Source: Lachnospiraceae bacterium UBA4364 (GTDB lineage Bacteria > Bacillota > Clostridia > Lachnospirales > Lachnospiraceae). From it: DNA of 37,460 nt. The notes beneath the pieces are model-generated. The model saw nothing but the letters and a program-made list of their open reading frames with translations, had not been told where the DNA came from and did no database searches. The stretch's first letter is position 1, and each line of letters opens with the position of its first letter. The stretch lies in assembly GCA_002393955.1 (NCBI GenBank), contig DGSK01000016.1:1-37460 (forward strand), in the 5' to 3' direction. A program made the position numbers and the translations under genes. Shown here one piece after another: positions 17,052-24,950 of the stretch.

Positions 17052-17089
17052 CTGTTCAAAATGCCTGCAATTACGGTGATTTTGAGCAG
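17052..17089 (+). other. Intergenic hairpin between kdgA and kduD
   Basis: CTGTTCAAAAT (17052-17062) pairs with ATTTTGAGCAG (17079-17089) with one G-U pair, giving an 11-bp stem and 16-base loop. No T-run follows, so it is more likely a processing or stability hairpin than a terminator. Confidence 0.5.
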
Positions 17090-17140
17090 GACAAGATAGG
17101 AAAATCAGAACCGATAAGGAATTAAAGAGAGGAAAATGTC

Positions 17141-17902
17141 ATGGATATTCAGAGTTTATTTTCACTTGAAGGAAAAAATGCGGTAGTTACCGGTGCAAAC
17201 ACTGGTCTTGGCCAGGGCGTAAGCGTGGGGCTTGCGGCAGCAGGTGCTCATGTATATGGCGTAGCAAGAAGGAGCTGCGAAGAAACCGCAGCAAAGATTA
17301 AGGAAAACGGCGGTGAATTTACCGAGGTGATAGTTGATCTTTCAGCAGAGGATGCTATTGCACAGATTCTTGCAAAGACAGAGAGTGCAGGCAGGATCGA
17401 TATCCTGGTAAATAATGCCGGTATCATCAGGCGTAATGATGCAGCAGATGTTACGGAAGAGGACTGGGATGCAGTTATCAACCTTAACGAGCGTATGGTA
17501 TTTTTCTTAAGCCAGACTTTTGCAAAGACCTGGATCGCTGATGGTAAGGGTGGAAAGATTATAAATATTGCTTCCATGCTCAGCTATCAGGGCGGAATCC
17601 GTGTGCCTGCTTATACAGCAAGCAAGAGCGCAGTACTTGGTATGACACGTGCGCTCGCAAATGAGTGGGCAAAGCATAATATCAATGTAAATGCCATTGC
17701 TCCCGGCTATATGGCTACCAATAATACAGCACAGCTTCGCGATGACGAAAACAGAAGCGCGGAAATCCTTGGACGTATTCCGGCAGGACGCTGGGGTACT
17801 CCGGAAGATATGGCGGGAGCAGCAATCTTCTTAGCTTCCGAGGCATCTTCTTATATGAACGGATTTACCATTGCTGTTGATGGCGGATGGCTTGCAAGAT
17901 AA
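17141..17902 (+). CDS. kduD: 2-dehydro-3-deoxy-D-gluconate 5-dehydrogenase
   Basis: 253 residues, a classical short-chain dehydrogenase. The cofactor motif is TGANTGLGQG (17-26), then NNAG at 91-94, and the catalytic set is Ser145, Tyr158 and Lys162 (PAYTASKSAVLGMTR). The sequence FSLEGKNAVVTGANTGLGQG and the NAGIIRRNDA stretch are typical of KduD. It interconverts 2,5-diketo-3-deoxygluconate and KDG using NAD(H), the last step before KdgK. It lies third in the kdgK operon; kduI is in the next operon. AGAGG precedes the start. Confidence 0.93.
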   Translation: MDIQSLFSLEGKNAVVTGANTGLGQGVSVGLAAAGAHVYGVARRSCEETAAKIKENGGEFTEVIVDLSAEDAIAQILAKTESAGRIDILVNNAGIIRRNDAADVTEEDWDAVINLNERMVFFLSQTFAKTWIADGKGGKIINIASMLSYQGGIRVPAYTASKSAVLGMTRALANEWAKHNINVNAIAPGYMATNNTAQLRDDENRSAEILGRIPAGRWGTPEDMAGAAIFLASEASSYMNGFTIAVDGGWLAR

Positions 17903-17954
17903 TAGATTTCTGAAGAACACAGGTTTTTGTCAGAATATATACTGAGGACTGTAT

Positions 17955-19700
17955 ATGGTTAATGCATGGATATCAGATAATGATGACGGCACATATACCA
18001 ATCCGGTTTTATATGCGGATTATTCAGACCCCGATGCGATACGCGTCGGGGCTGATTATTATATGACGGCATCGAGCTTTAGCAATACACCGGGACTTCC
18101 CATTCTGCACTCTTGTGATCTGGTGAACTGGGAGCTTATCGGTTATGCGCTGAAAAAGCTGCCTGACAGCCGCTATGACAGGGCTGTTCATGGATGTGGA
18201 GTGTGGGCTCCTGCGATAAGATATCACGACGGAAAATACTTTATATGTTTCCCTATGCCGGACGAAGGGATATATATGTGCACGGCAAAAGATCCGTATG
18301 GCGAATGGTCTGATCCCGTAAGGATATATGAGGGAGCGGGCAGGATCGATCCATGTCCTTTCTGGGATGAAGACGGCAGGGCATATCTGGTAAGCGGTGT
18401 TGCAAAGAGCCGGATAGGATACAAAAGCGTGCTTCATATACAGGAGATGCGTCCTGATGGAATGGCACTTATCGGTGATCCGGTCGTGGTCTTTGACGGG
18501 AATGAAAATGACCAGACCACGATAGAGGGTCCCAAGCTTTATAAAAGGAATGGCTGGTATTATATTTTTGCACCCGCAGGCGGTGTAAAGACCGGCTGGC
18601 AGACGGTGCTCCGCTCAAGGAATATATTTGGCCCTTATGAATACCGTGTCGTGATGCGGCAGGGCGAGTCTGATATAAACGGACCTCACCAGGGTGCATG
18701 GGTTGATACCGCTTCGGGCGAGGACTGGTTCATACATTTCCAGGATGTCTATGCTGCCGGACGTATCGTTCATCTGCAGCCTATGGAATGGCGTGATGAC
18801 TGGCCTGTGATCGGTGTTGCAAAGACCGGAAATGACTATGGGGAACCGGTAAGGAGATACCGGATGCCAAATGTCGGCAGGGATGGCAAGGCTTCTGAGC
18901 TTTCCGGTGGAGTATCCGGAGTGGATGGGCTTCAGGCGGTGACTCCTAAGGAGACTGCTGAATCGGGTGCGGTCCAAACGGGGGCAACCAGCGACAAAGT
19001 CAGAGCAGATGTGTCCCAAACGGAGGCAATCAATGAGGGTGAAAGACCGGAAGCTGTAAATCGCGGATCCGCTGGCTGCTATAATGGTCGTATAGGCACC
19101 CCGGATCTCAGATGGCAGTGGAATGCAAACGGGAAAAAGGAATGGTATGACACAGATGGTCAGGGTTTTATCCTGCACGCAGTAAAAAAGGACGGAGCTT
19201 ATGGAGATATTCCGAATCTCCTCCTGCAGAAATGGCAGGCACCTGAATTCACCGATATAATGGAACTGGATATTTCGAATCTGCAGAATGGAGATGAAGC
19301 CGGCGTTATCTCTATGGGAATGGAGTATGGCCTGATCTCCTTTTTACGGGAGGTTGATGGAGTAAAGGTGGTTCGTGTGCTGGGAAAACAGCATTTCGGA
19401 AAGATACTTGCGGAAAAAATAAGTGAGTACAGTGCAGAACTGCAAAACCTGCCGGCAGAAGTTGAACGCGTGTTTGTAAAATATGTTGTAGAGCGTACCG
19501 GCATAAGGGACTTAAGCCCTACGGAGAAAAATTTCCCGGAAGAAACCGTAAGCATGTATTATTCATCGGACGGAGCAGAATATAAAAAAGCTTTTGAAAT
19601 GAAAGCAGTCCCGGGACGGTGGGTAGGAGTAAAATATGGAGTATTCTGCGTGGCTGCCGGTGAAAATTCGACAGGCTCCATGAAAGTGCGGTGCATATGA
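17955..19700 (+). CDS. Intracellular GH43-family glycoside hydrolase
   Basis: 581 residues, no signal peptide. The N-terminal five-blade propeller (about 12-300) has the three GH43 catalytic acids: Asp25 in YSDPDAIR (base), Asp132 in GRIDPCPFW (pKa modulator) and Glu191 in TTIEGPKLY (acid). It resembles the beta-xylosidase/alpha-arabinofuranosidase branch. A C-terminal beta-sandwich (about 385-580) matches the accessory domain found in that branch. Between them is a low-complexity, Ser/Glu/Gly-rich linker of about 70 residues that looks inserted. In this locus it probably removes arabinose or xylose from pectic oligosaccharides. It is the last gene of the kdgK operon. Confidence 0.88.
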   Translation: MVNAWISDNDDGTYTNPVLYADYSDPDAIRVGADYYMTASSFSNTPGLPILHSCDLVNWELIGYALKKLPDSRYDRAVHGCGVWAPAIRYHDGKYFICFPMPDEGIYMCTAKDPYGEWSDPVRIYEGAGRIDPCPFWDEDGRAYLVSGVAKSRIGYKSVLHIQEMRPDGMALIGDPVVVFDGNENDQTTIEGPKLYKRNGWYYIFAPAGGVKTGWQTVLRSRNIFGPYEYRVVMRQGESDINGPHQGAWVDTASGEDWFIHFQDVYAAGRIVHLQPMEWRDDWPVIGVAKTGNDYGEPVRRYRMPNVGRDGKASELSGGVSGVDGLQAVTPKETAESGAVQTGATSDKVRADVSQTEAINEGERPEAVNRGSAGCYNGRIGTPDLRWQWNANGKKEWYDTDGQGFILHAVKKDGAYGDIPNLLLQKWQAPEFTDIMELDISNLQNGDEAGVISMGMEYGLISFLREVDGVKVVRVLGKQHFGKILAEKISEYSAELQNLPAEVERVFVKYVVERTGIRDLSPTEKNFPEETVSMYYSSDGAEYKKAFEMKAVPGRWVGVKYGVFCVAAGENSTGSMKVRCI

Positions 19701-19751
19701 TCTGAGGCATCGGATCCTCTGCCGGATCATGTTTTGCAGTAAACTTTATTT

Positions 19752-19794
19752 ATCACCAAATCATAGCTATATTGATATGTTTTGGTGATTTTTT
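19752..19794 (+). terminator. Rho-independent terminator of the kdgK-GH43 operon
   Basis: ATCACCAAA (19752-19760) pairs with TTTGGTGAT (19781-19789), followed by six T. The 20-base loop is long, but position and T-run fit the end of the operon. Confidence 0.75.
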
Positions 19795-19861
19795 GATTAT
19801 GACGGAGAATTTCCATATGTAGTCCGGGGGAAGAAACAAATCATTAGATGTATGATATAAA

Positions 19862-19944
19862 TAAAAATGCCGGTGTGCAAAGACCGGCATTTAAAATAGG
19901 GGGAGGATACAAGCGACTATTATTTACAATCAATGTAAGCGCTT
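19862..19944 (-). ncRNA. Candidate LacI-controlled small RNA on the minus strand
   Basis: On the minus strand, TATAAT (complement of 19951-19956) is followed after three bases by the operator (19934-19947). About 50 bases on, a perfect 10-bp hairpin (19865-19874 with 19883-19892) is followed by five T on that strand only. This defines a transcript of about 80 nt. It contains a C/U-rich stretch TCCTCCCCCT (complement of 19898-19907) that could pair with ribosome sites. The -35 region is poor, but an 18-base inverted repeat (19959-19976) sits there. It may instead be the remnant of a deleted gene read on the plus strand. Confidence 0.35.
19865..19892 (-). terminator. Rho-independent terminator on the minus strand
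   Basis: AAATGCCGGT (19865-19874) and ACCGGCATTT (19883-19892) form a perfect 10-bp stem with an 8-base loop. The T-run is on the minus strand (complement of AAAAA at 19863-19867), so it acts on leftward transcription, although no leftward protein gene is present. Confidence 0.65.
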
Positions 19945-19976
19945 ACATTCATTATAATATCATAGGGGCCTATGAT
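19934..19976. promoter_or_regulatory. LacI-type operator with adjacent TATAAT and second inverted repeat
   Basis: TGTAAGCGCTTACA (19934-19947) is a perfect palindrome. TATAAT can be read on the plus strand (19953-19958) or on the minus strand (19951-19956). ATCATAGG-GG-CCTATGAT (19959-19976) is a second dyad directly beside it. Neither orientation has a good -35 box. The minus orientation best matches the -10-then-operator order of the other sites. Confidence 0.65.
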
Positions 19977-20147
19977 TGTTAAGTGTTAAAATCGTCAAAA
20001 AATCATGTCATATTTACGACAATCTGCACAAAATCCGACAAATATAGTGATTTTGCGGCGGTATTAGTCAATTTTAATATAAAAAAAGGTGTGCTTTCAG
20101 CATAATTAAGTATTTCCTTTATAGAAAAATACAGTAAAATAATCTTG

Positions 20148-20172
20148 TAAAATCAAAATGTATGCGCTTACA
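20148..20172 (+). promoter_or_regulatory. Operator and probable -10 box in the lacI leader region
   Basis: TGTATGCGCTTACA (20159-20172) differs from the perfect operator at one base. TAAAAT (20148-20153) ends five bases before it, the same spacing as at kdgK and uxaC. The -35 region is weak. This suggests that the LacI-family gene controls itself, with a leader of about 240 bases. Confidence 0.6.
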
Positions 20173-20401
20173 TGTAAGAATTCCGTAAGCGTGCTGCTGG
20201 TCATTAAATATCGCCTGCATATGTGCAAAATAAACGGAAACGTACAAGGCACAAGAATGTGGCGGTAACAAAATGCAAAGTCTGATCGTATTATGTGCCC
20301 CGGATCATGTACATTTAGCGCTGTTCTGAACGCTCAACAGCTGACTCCATTAGTATTGCTGAAAAGAATTGAAAAAATAAAAAGAAGAGGTTTGATCTGA
20401 T

Positions 20402-21427
20402 ATGAATAAAGATGCAGTTAATATTTATGATATTGCCAGGATGTCCGGTGTATCCATAGCTACCGTTTCCCGTGTAATGAACGGATCCGAGAAGGTGTCT
20501 GAGAAGACACGGAAAAAGGTAATGGATGTTATCGGCAAGGTGGGATATACGCCTAACGTCTTTGCCCAGGGTCTTGGTCTTAATACCATGCATACTGTCG
20601 GGATACTTGTTCCGACTATAGCTGACCAGTATATGTCCAGTGCGGTAGCATACCTGGAGACAGAGCTGATCAAGCACGGCTATGACTGCATACTTGGCAA
20701 CAGCGGTTTTGATATGGAGGGTAAACAGAAAAAAACGGAAATGCTGTTATCAAAGCATATCGACAGTCTGATACTTGTAGGTTCCACTTATGCCGGTGAC
20801 GGAAGCGATACCAATGCCACGGAGTATATCCGGGCAGCGGCAAAACGTGTACCTGTATTTATCATCAACGGTAATGTTAACGGAGAAAATATCTACGCTT
20901 CCGTATGCGAGGATGAAAAGGCTGTTTACGAAGCGGCTACCTCCATGTTAAGGCGTGGAAGGAAGAATATAGTATTTCTTACAGATTCCCATTCATATAG
21001 CGCGAATAAAAAGAAAAACGGCTATGAGCGTGCCATGAAGAGTGTTGGAAAAGCTGCCAAAGAAGCAAAAGACGGAATAATCTATGTTGAGAATCATATT
21101 CACAGAGTCCGGGATCAGCTGCTTGCAATGGAAAATCTTAAATGTGACGGTATCATAGCATCAAATGATATGATAGCGATCGGTGCGGTTAAATATGCTC
21201 TTGCAAAGGGGATGGATATACCTGAGGATATTGAGATAATCGGATACAATAATTCTACTCTTGCGATTTCCTGTGCTCCTGAAGTGACAAGTATAGACAA
21301 TCACACCGAAGAGATCTGCAAGGATACCGTAGACAGGATCATGAAGATACTGGACGGGGGCGAAGAAAAACTTTCCCACAAGATATCCGTACCCTGTACG
21401 CTGATTGCCAGAGAGACCACGATGTAA
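20402..21427 (+). CDS. LacI-family transcriptional regulator of the uronate genes
   Basis: 341 residues. The N-terminal LacI helix-turn-helix and hinge are clear (VNIYDIARMSGVSIATVSRV, then the hinge-helix region around FAQGL), followed by a periplasmic-binding-protein-like ligand domain with VGILVPTIADQYMSS and CDGIIASNDMIAIGAVKYAL. Its gene lies between the two uronate operons. TGTAAGCGCTTACA has the central CG and overall form of LacI-family operators, and copies lie upstream of lacI itself and of both operons. It is therefore the likely repressor, with a KDG-pathway intermediate as possible inducer; this is inference. Ribosome site AGAGG precedes the start by about 11 bases. Confidence 0.92.
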   Translation: MNKDAVNIYDIARMSGVSIATVSRVMNGSEKVSEKTRKKVMDVIGKVGYTPNVFAQGLGLNTMHTVGILVPTIADQYMSSAVAYLETELIKHGYDCILGNSGFDMEGKQKKTEMLLSKHIDSLILVGSTYAGDGSDTNATEYIRAAAKRVPVFIINGNVNGENIYASVCEDEKAVYEAATSMLRRGRKNIVFLTDSHSYSANKKKNGYERAMKSVGKAAKEAKDGIIYVENHIHRVRDQLLAMENLKCDGIIASNDMIAIGAVKYALAKGMDIPEDIEIIGYNNSTLAISCAPEVTSIDNHTEEICKDTVDRIMKILDGGEEKLSHKISVPCTLIARETTM

Positions 21428-21555
21428 GTATTAGTTTCGACTGATCTCAAAGTTTCAAAGTGGCAATTTAGAGACGGGATTTAAAGATTTTTGCAGGTTT
21501 TTTCACAGTCAAAAAAGGTCTTTTAAAAAAACTCGGTGATTTTTGAAAATAGTTA

Positions 21556-21603
21556 TTGACAGAATCAAAAAATATAGGTATAACAATAATGTAAGCGCTT
21601 ACA
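21556..21603 (+). promoter_or_regulatory. Promoter with LacI-type operator for the uxaC operon
   Basis: TTGACA (21556-21561), a 17-base spacer and TATAAC (21579-21584) form a strong promoter. The perfect palindrome TGTAAGCGCTTACA (21590-21603) starts five bases after the -10 box. It should control uxaC-uxaB-uxaA-pta-kduI-RpiB-like-ackA. Confidence 0.88.
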
Positions 21604-21646
21604 GAAAGCGTTATGAAAACATTTTATACGGAGGTGTTTTAATACG

Positions 21647-23077
21647 ATGAAAGAATTTATGGATAAGGACTTTATGCTATATAACGATACAGCTAAGCAT
21701 CTGTTTCACGATTACGCAGAGTCACTTCCTATAATCGATTATCACTGTCACATCTCACCGCAGGAGATATATGAGGACAGACGTTATGACAATATTGCAC
21801 AGATATGGCTGGGGGGGAAGAATCCCGATGGCAGCTATTTCGGTGATCACTATAAATGGCGCGTAATGAGATCGAACGGCGTTCCTGAGGACAAGATCAC
21901 AGGTGACGCAGAACCTTTTGAAAAGTTTCTTGAGTTTGCCAAGGCTCTTGAAATGGCAATCGGCAATCCCATGTACCACTGGTCAAACCTGGAATTAAAG
22001 AAGTATTTCGGTATCACCGAGCCTTTAACAGAAGATAATGCAAAGGAAATCTGGGACAAGACTTCCGATATGTTAAAGAATGATCCCGAACTTTCCGTTC
22101 GCGGGATCATCCGCAAGTCCAATGTAAAGTTTGTCGGAACCACCGATGATCCCGTTGATTCCCTTGAATGGCATGAAAAGCTTGCAAAAGAGGATCTTGG
22201 CTTTACTGTATGCCCTTCATACCGTCCTGATAAGGCAATCAATATTACTAAGGACGGATTCAGGGAATATATTGAGAAGCTTGCAAAAAGCGTTGGAAAG
22301 GAAAGTCTTGATACAGCACAGGATGTCTGCGATGCACTTAATGAAAGACTGGATTTCTTTGTAAAGCACGGCTGCAAGGCTTCTGACCACGGCATAGACT
22401 ACGTGATGTTCAGAAAGGGAAGCGATGCTGAAGCGGATGCGGCATTCCAAAAGGTAATGCGTGGCGAGAGTATCACTACAGAAGAGGCTGAGATATATCA
22501 GACCAAAGTGCTCTTGAGTCTTGCAAGAAAGTATCACAAAGAAAATGTTGTAATGGAGATTCACTACTCCTGCACAAGAAATGTAAATGAGAGGATGTTC
22601 AAGATCGAGGGACCGGATACCGGCTTCGACATGATAGCAAAGAGCAGCTGCTATAACGAGCTGGCAGAGCTTTTCTCGGAACTGGATGCAACAAACGAGC
22701 TTCCGAAGACTATCGTATTCTCTCTCGATCATAATGATTTCAACCAGATAACCACCTGCCTTGGACCTTTCCAGTCTGATGAGGTGCCCGGAAAGATGCA
22801 GCTTGGTGCAGCATGGTGGTTCCTTGATACCCGCGATGGTATGGAAGAGCAGATGCGCTCCCTCGGAAATCTGGGACTTCTCGGAAACTTCGTAGGTATG
22901 CTTACAGATTCACGTTCATTCCTTTCATACACGAGGCATGACTATTTCAGAAGGATTGCCTGCAACCTTATAGGAAAGTGGGTAGAGGATGGCGAGTACC
23001 CGAACAACGAGAAATCGCTTAAGAAAATAATTGAAGGTATATCCTACTACAACGCAGAGAGGTATTTCTGCATATAA
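21647..23077 (+). CDS. uxaC: Glucuronate/galacturonate isomerase
   Basis: 476 residues, the usual length. It belongs to the amidohydrolase-fold uronate isomerases. The metal-binding histidines are in IIDYHCHISPQEI (His33, His35); other family stretches are YDNIAQIWLGG, YKWRVMRSNGV and MLTDSRSFLSYTRHDYFRR at the C-terminus. It converts D-galacturonate to tagaturonate (and D-glucuronate to fructuronate), the first step toward KDG. It leads its operon, behind a repressible promoter; GGAGG precedes the start. No uxuA/uxuB-type genes are seen, so within this window the galacturonate branch is the complete one. Confidence 0.95.
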   Translation: MKEFMDKDFMLYNDTAKHLFHDYAESLPIIDYHCHISPQEIYEDRRYDNIAQIWLGGKNPDGSYFGDHYKWRVMRSNGVPEDKITGDAEPFEKFLEFAKALEMAIGNPMYHWSNLELKKYFGITEPLTEDNAKEIWDKTSDMLKNDPELSVRGIIRKSNVKFVGTTDDPVDSLEWHEKLAKEDLGFTVCPSYRPDKAINITKDGFREYIEKLAKSVGKESLDTAQDVCDALNERLDFFVKHGCKASDHGIDYVMFRKGSDAEADAAFQKVMRGESITTEEAEIYQTKVLLSLARKYHKENVVMEIHYSCTRNVNERMFKIEGPDTGFDMIAKSSCYNELAELFSELDATNELPKTIVFSLDHNDFNQITTCLGPFQSDEVPGKMQLGAAWWFLDTRDGMEEQMRSLGNLGLLGNFVGMLTDSRSFLSYTRHDYFRRIACNLIGKWVEDGEYPNNEKSLKKIIEGISYYNAERYFCI

Positions 23078-23105
23078 AAAGTTTATTACTTCCCAATCCC
23101 AAATA

Positions 23106-23160
23106 GCCGGCAGCCACAGCATGTATGGAGAAGGAACCGTGCATGCTGCGGATTGCAGGC
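23106..23160 (+). other. Intergenic hairpin between uxaC and uxaB
   Basis: GCC (23106-23108) pairs with GGC (23158-23160) and GCAGCCACAGCATG (23110-23123) with CATGCTGCGGATTGC (23142-23156), giving about 15 pairs with small internal loops; the core CAGCATG/CATGCTG is perfect. A second small stem GAGC/GCTC lies at about 23203-23218. No T-run follows. The 246-base spacer has no supported gene. Confidence 0.45.
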
Positions 23161-23323
23161 ACAGATATTTGAGGGAGGTAGAAATATTATTCAGGACAGT
23201 CAGAGCGGCTTGCTGCTCAGGTTGCAAAAAATAAACAGGTAAGTGAAAAAAAGACAGGTTCTGAACGGTTACACAAACAGCAAAATAACAAGTGTCAGGT
23301 AAATTAAGAACAGGAGAATTATC

Positions 23324-24811
23324 ATGGCAAAACTCAATTATGAAGTATTGGAAAAATCAGGTTACGACGGATACATTTTAAAGGAAGCACCGGTAAAAAT
23401 GCTGCAGTTCGGAGAGGGAAATTTCCTCCGTGCATTTGTTGATTACTTTTTTGATATGTCAAATGAAAAGGCAGGCTGGAACGGAAAGGTTGCACTTCTT
23501 CAGCCTATCGCACAGGGACTTTCTGATCTGATCAATGAGCAGGAAGGTCTTTATACTTTGTATCTTCGTGGCTCCGAGAAGGGTGAGAAGGTTGACCGCA
23601 AGCGTGTGATCTCAGTAGTAGATAAGTGCTACAGCCCTGTTAAGGACTGGGATGCTGTAAAAGAGATCGCTAAGAGTGCAGATCTTGAGTATGTTTCCAG
23701 CAATACAACAGAAGCCGGAATAGTTTACGATCCCGAGTCAAAACCCGACCAGGTACCTCCCACATCATTCCCTGCAAAGCTTGCAGTGCTTCTTCATGAG
23801 CGTTTCCTCGCAGGCGGCAAGGGACTTGTGATCCTTTCCTGCGAACTAATTGATAATAATGGTAAAGAATTACAGAAGATCATCCTTAAGCACATCGATG
23901 ATTGGGGATGGGGCGAGGACTTCAAGAAATGGATAAATGAGGACTGCCTCTTCTGTTCTACACTTGTAGACCGTATTGTTCCCGGACGTATCCGTGATCC
24001 CAAGGAAGTAGAAGAGCTTGAGAAGATCAATGGTTATGAAGATCCTCTTCTGGATGTAGGCGAAGTATTTGGCGTATGGTACATTGAAGGTCCCGAATGG
24101 CTTGCTGAAAAGCTTCCTTTCAAGAAGGCAGGTGTCAATGTTCATGTAGTACCCGATGTTACTCCTTACAAAAAGCGTAAGGTTCGCATCTTAAATGGTG
24201 CTCACACAGGATTCGTACTGGGTGCTTATCTTTCCGGACAGGATATCGTGCGTGACTGTATGCACAACGAAACCATCAAGGGCTTCATGAACAAGATGCT
24301 CTTTGATGAGGTTATCCCTGTACTGCCTCTGGACAAGCAGGACTGCGATGATTTTGCGGCAGCAGTAACTGACCGTTTCAACAATCCTTTTGTCAATCAC
24401 GAACTGATGAGCATTTCCCTTAACTCAACATCCAAGTGGAAAGCACGTAACATGCCGTCGTTCCTTGAGTATATCGAGAAGTTCGGCAAGCTTCCCGCAG
24501 CTCTTACCATGAGCCTTGCTGCATATATCGCTTTCTACTCAACAGGAATCAAGGAGCGTGCAGAGGATGGACTTGTATGTGTTCGTCCTAAGGGAAATGA
24601 GTATAAAGTACAGGATGATGCATGGGTACTGGATTTCTACTATGAGCACAAGGATGCCGATGACGAGACACTGGTTAAGGACGTGCTTACAAATGAGAAG
24701 ATGTGGGATCAGGATCTCACAAAGATCGACGGCCTGTATGATACAGTTCTTGCAGACCTTAAGCTGATCCGTACAGAAGGCGCTGAAGCAGCATACAAGA
24801 GTGTACTGTAA
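23324..24811 (+). CDS. uxaB: Tagaturonate reductase (altronate oxidoreductase)
   Basis: 495 residues of the long-chain mannitol-dehydrogenase family. The N-terminus has MLQFGEGNFLRAFVDYFF, the nucleotide-binding start. The catalytic-domain stretch TPYKKRKVRILNGAHTG contains the conserved Lys and the NGAHT motif, and PFVNHELMSISLNSTSKW is also typical. It reduces tagaturonate to altronate with NADH. Position between uxaC and uxaA supports UxaB over fructuronate reductase UxuB. AGGAG lies upstream of the start. Confidence 0.95.
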   Translation: MAKLNYEVLEKSGYDGYILKEAPVKMLQFGEGNFLRAFVDYFFDMSNEKAGWNGKVALLQPIAQGLSDLINEQEGLYTLYLRGSEKGEKVDRKRVISVVDKCYSPVKDWDAVKEIAKSADLEYVSSNTTEAGIVYDPESKPDQVPPTSFPAKLAVLLHERFLAGGKGLVILSCELIDNNGKELQKIILKHIDDWGWGEDFKKWINEDCLFCSTLVDRIVPGRIRDPKEVEELEKINGYEDPLLDVGEVFGVWYIEGPEWLAEKLPFKKAGVNVHVVPDVTPYKKRKVRILNGAHTGFVLGAYLSGQDIVRDCMHNETIKGFMNKMLFDEVIPVLPLDKQDCDDFAAAVTDRFNNPFVNHELMSISLNSTSKWKARNMPSFLEYIEKFGKLPAALTMSLAAYIAFYSTGIKERAEDGLVCVRPKGNEYKVQDDAWVLDFYYEHKDADDETLVKDVLTNEKMWDQDLTKIDGLYDTVLADLKLIRTEGAEAAYKSVL

Positions 24812-24836
24812 TGAAGATGCCGGCACTAAGAATGTG

Positions 24837-24894
24837 TCCTGTAAAACGTACTGAATAGTAAGCGTTTCATAAGTACGAAACATAATAAACAGGA
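24837..24894 (+). other. Intergenic stem-loop between uxaB and uxaA
   Basis: TCCTGT (24837-24842) pairs with ACAGGA (24889-24894) and, inside, CGTACT (24847-24852) with AGTACG (24872-24877). The loop holds AGTAAGCGTTTCAT, which matches the operator at 9 of 14 positions, probably too poor for a real site. Confidence 0.35.
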
Positions 24895-24950
24895 TAGTTG
24901 TAAGCTATTTTTTGAGAGTTAATCATAATATATAAAGAAAGGCTTGATAT

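Larger units (their letters stand above)
19701..20401. other. 700-base regulatory spacer upstream of lacI
   Basis: No protein gene is convincing here. The spacer holds two opposed terminator hairpins (19752-19794 and 19862-19892), two copies of the LacI-type operator (19934-19947 and 20159-20172), a second inverted repeat next to a TATAAT box (19959-19976), and a possible minus-strand small RNA. A GGGGGAGGATAC stretch at 19899-19910 looks like an orphan ribosome site with no ORF after it. Confidence 0.7.

Noticed and set aside
23031..23234. Small plus-strand frame between uxaC and uxaB
   Set aside because: It overlaps the uxaC end in another frame, lacks a ribosome site and covers a hairpin-forming spacer.
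24858..24871. AGTAAGCGTTTCAT upstream of uxaA as a sixth operator
   Set aside because: Only 9 of 14 positions match and the right half-site is lost; no -10 box lies at the usual distance.
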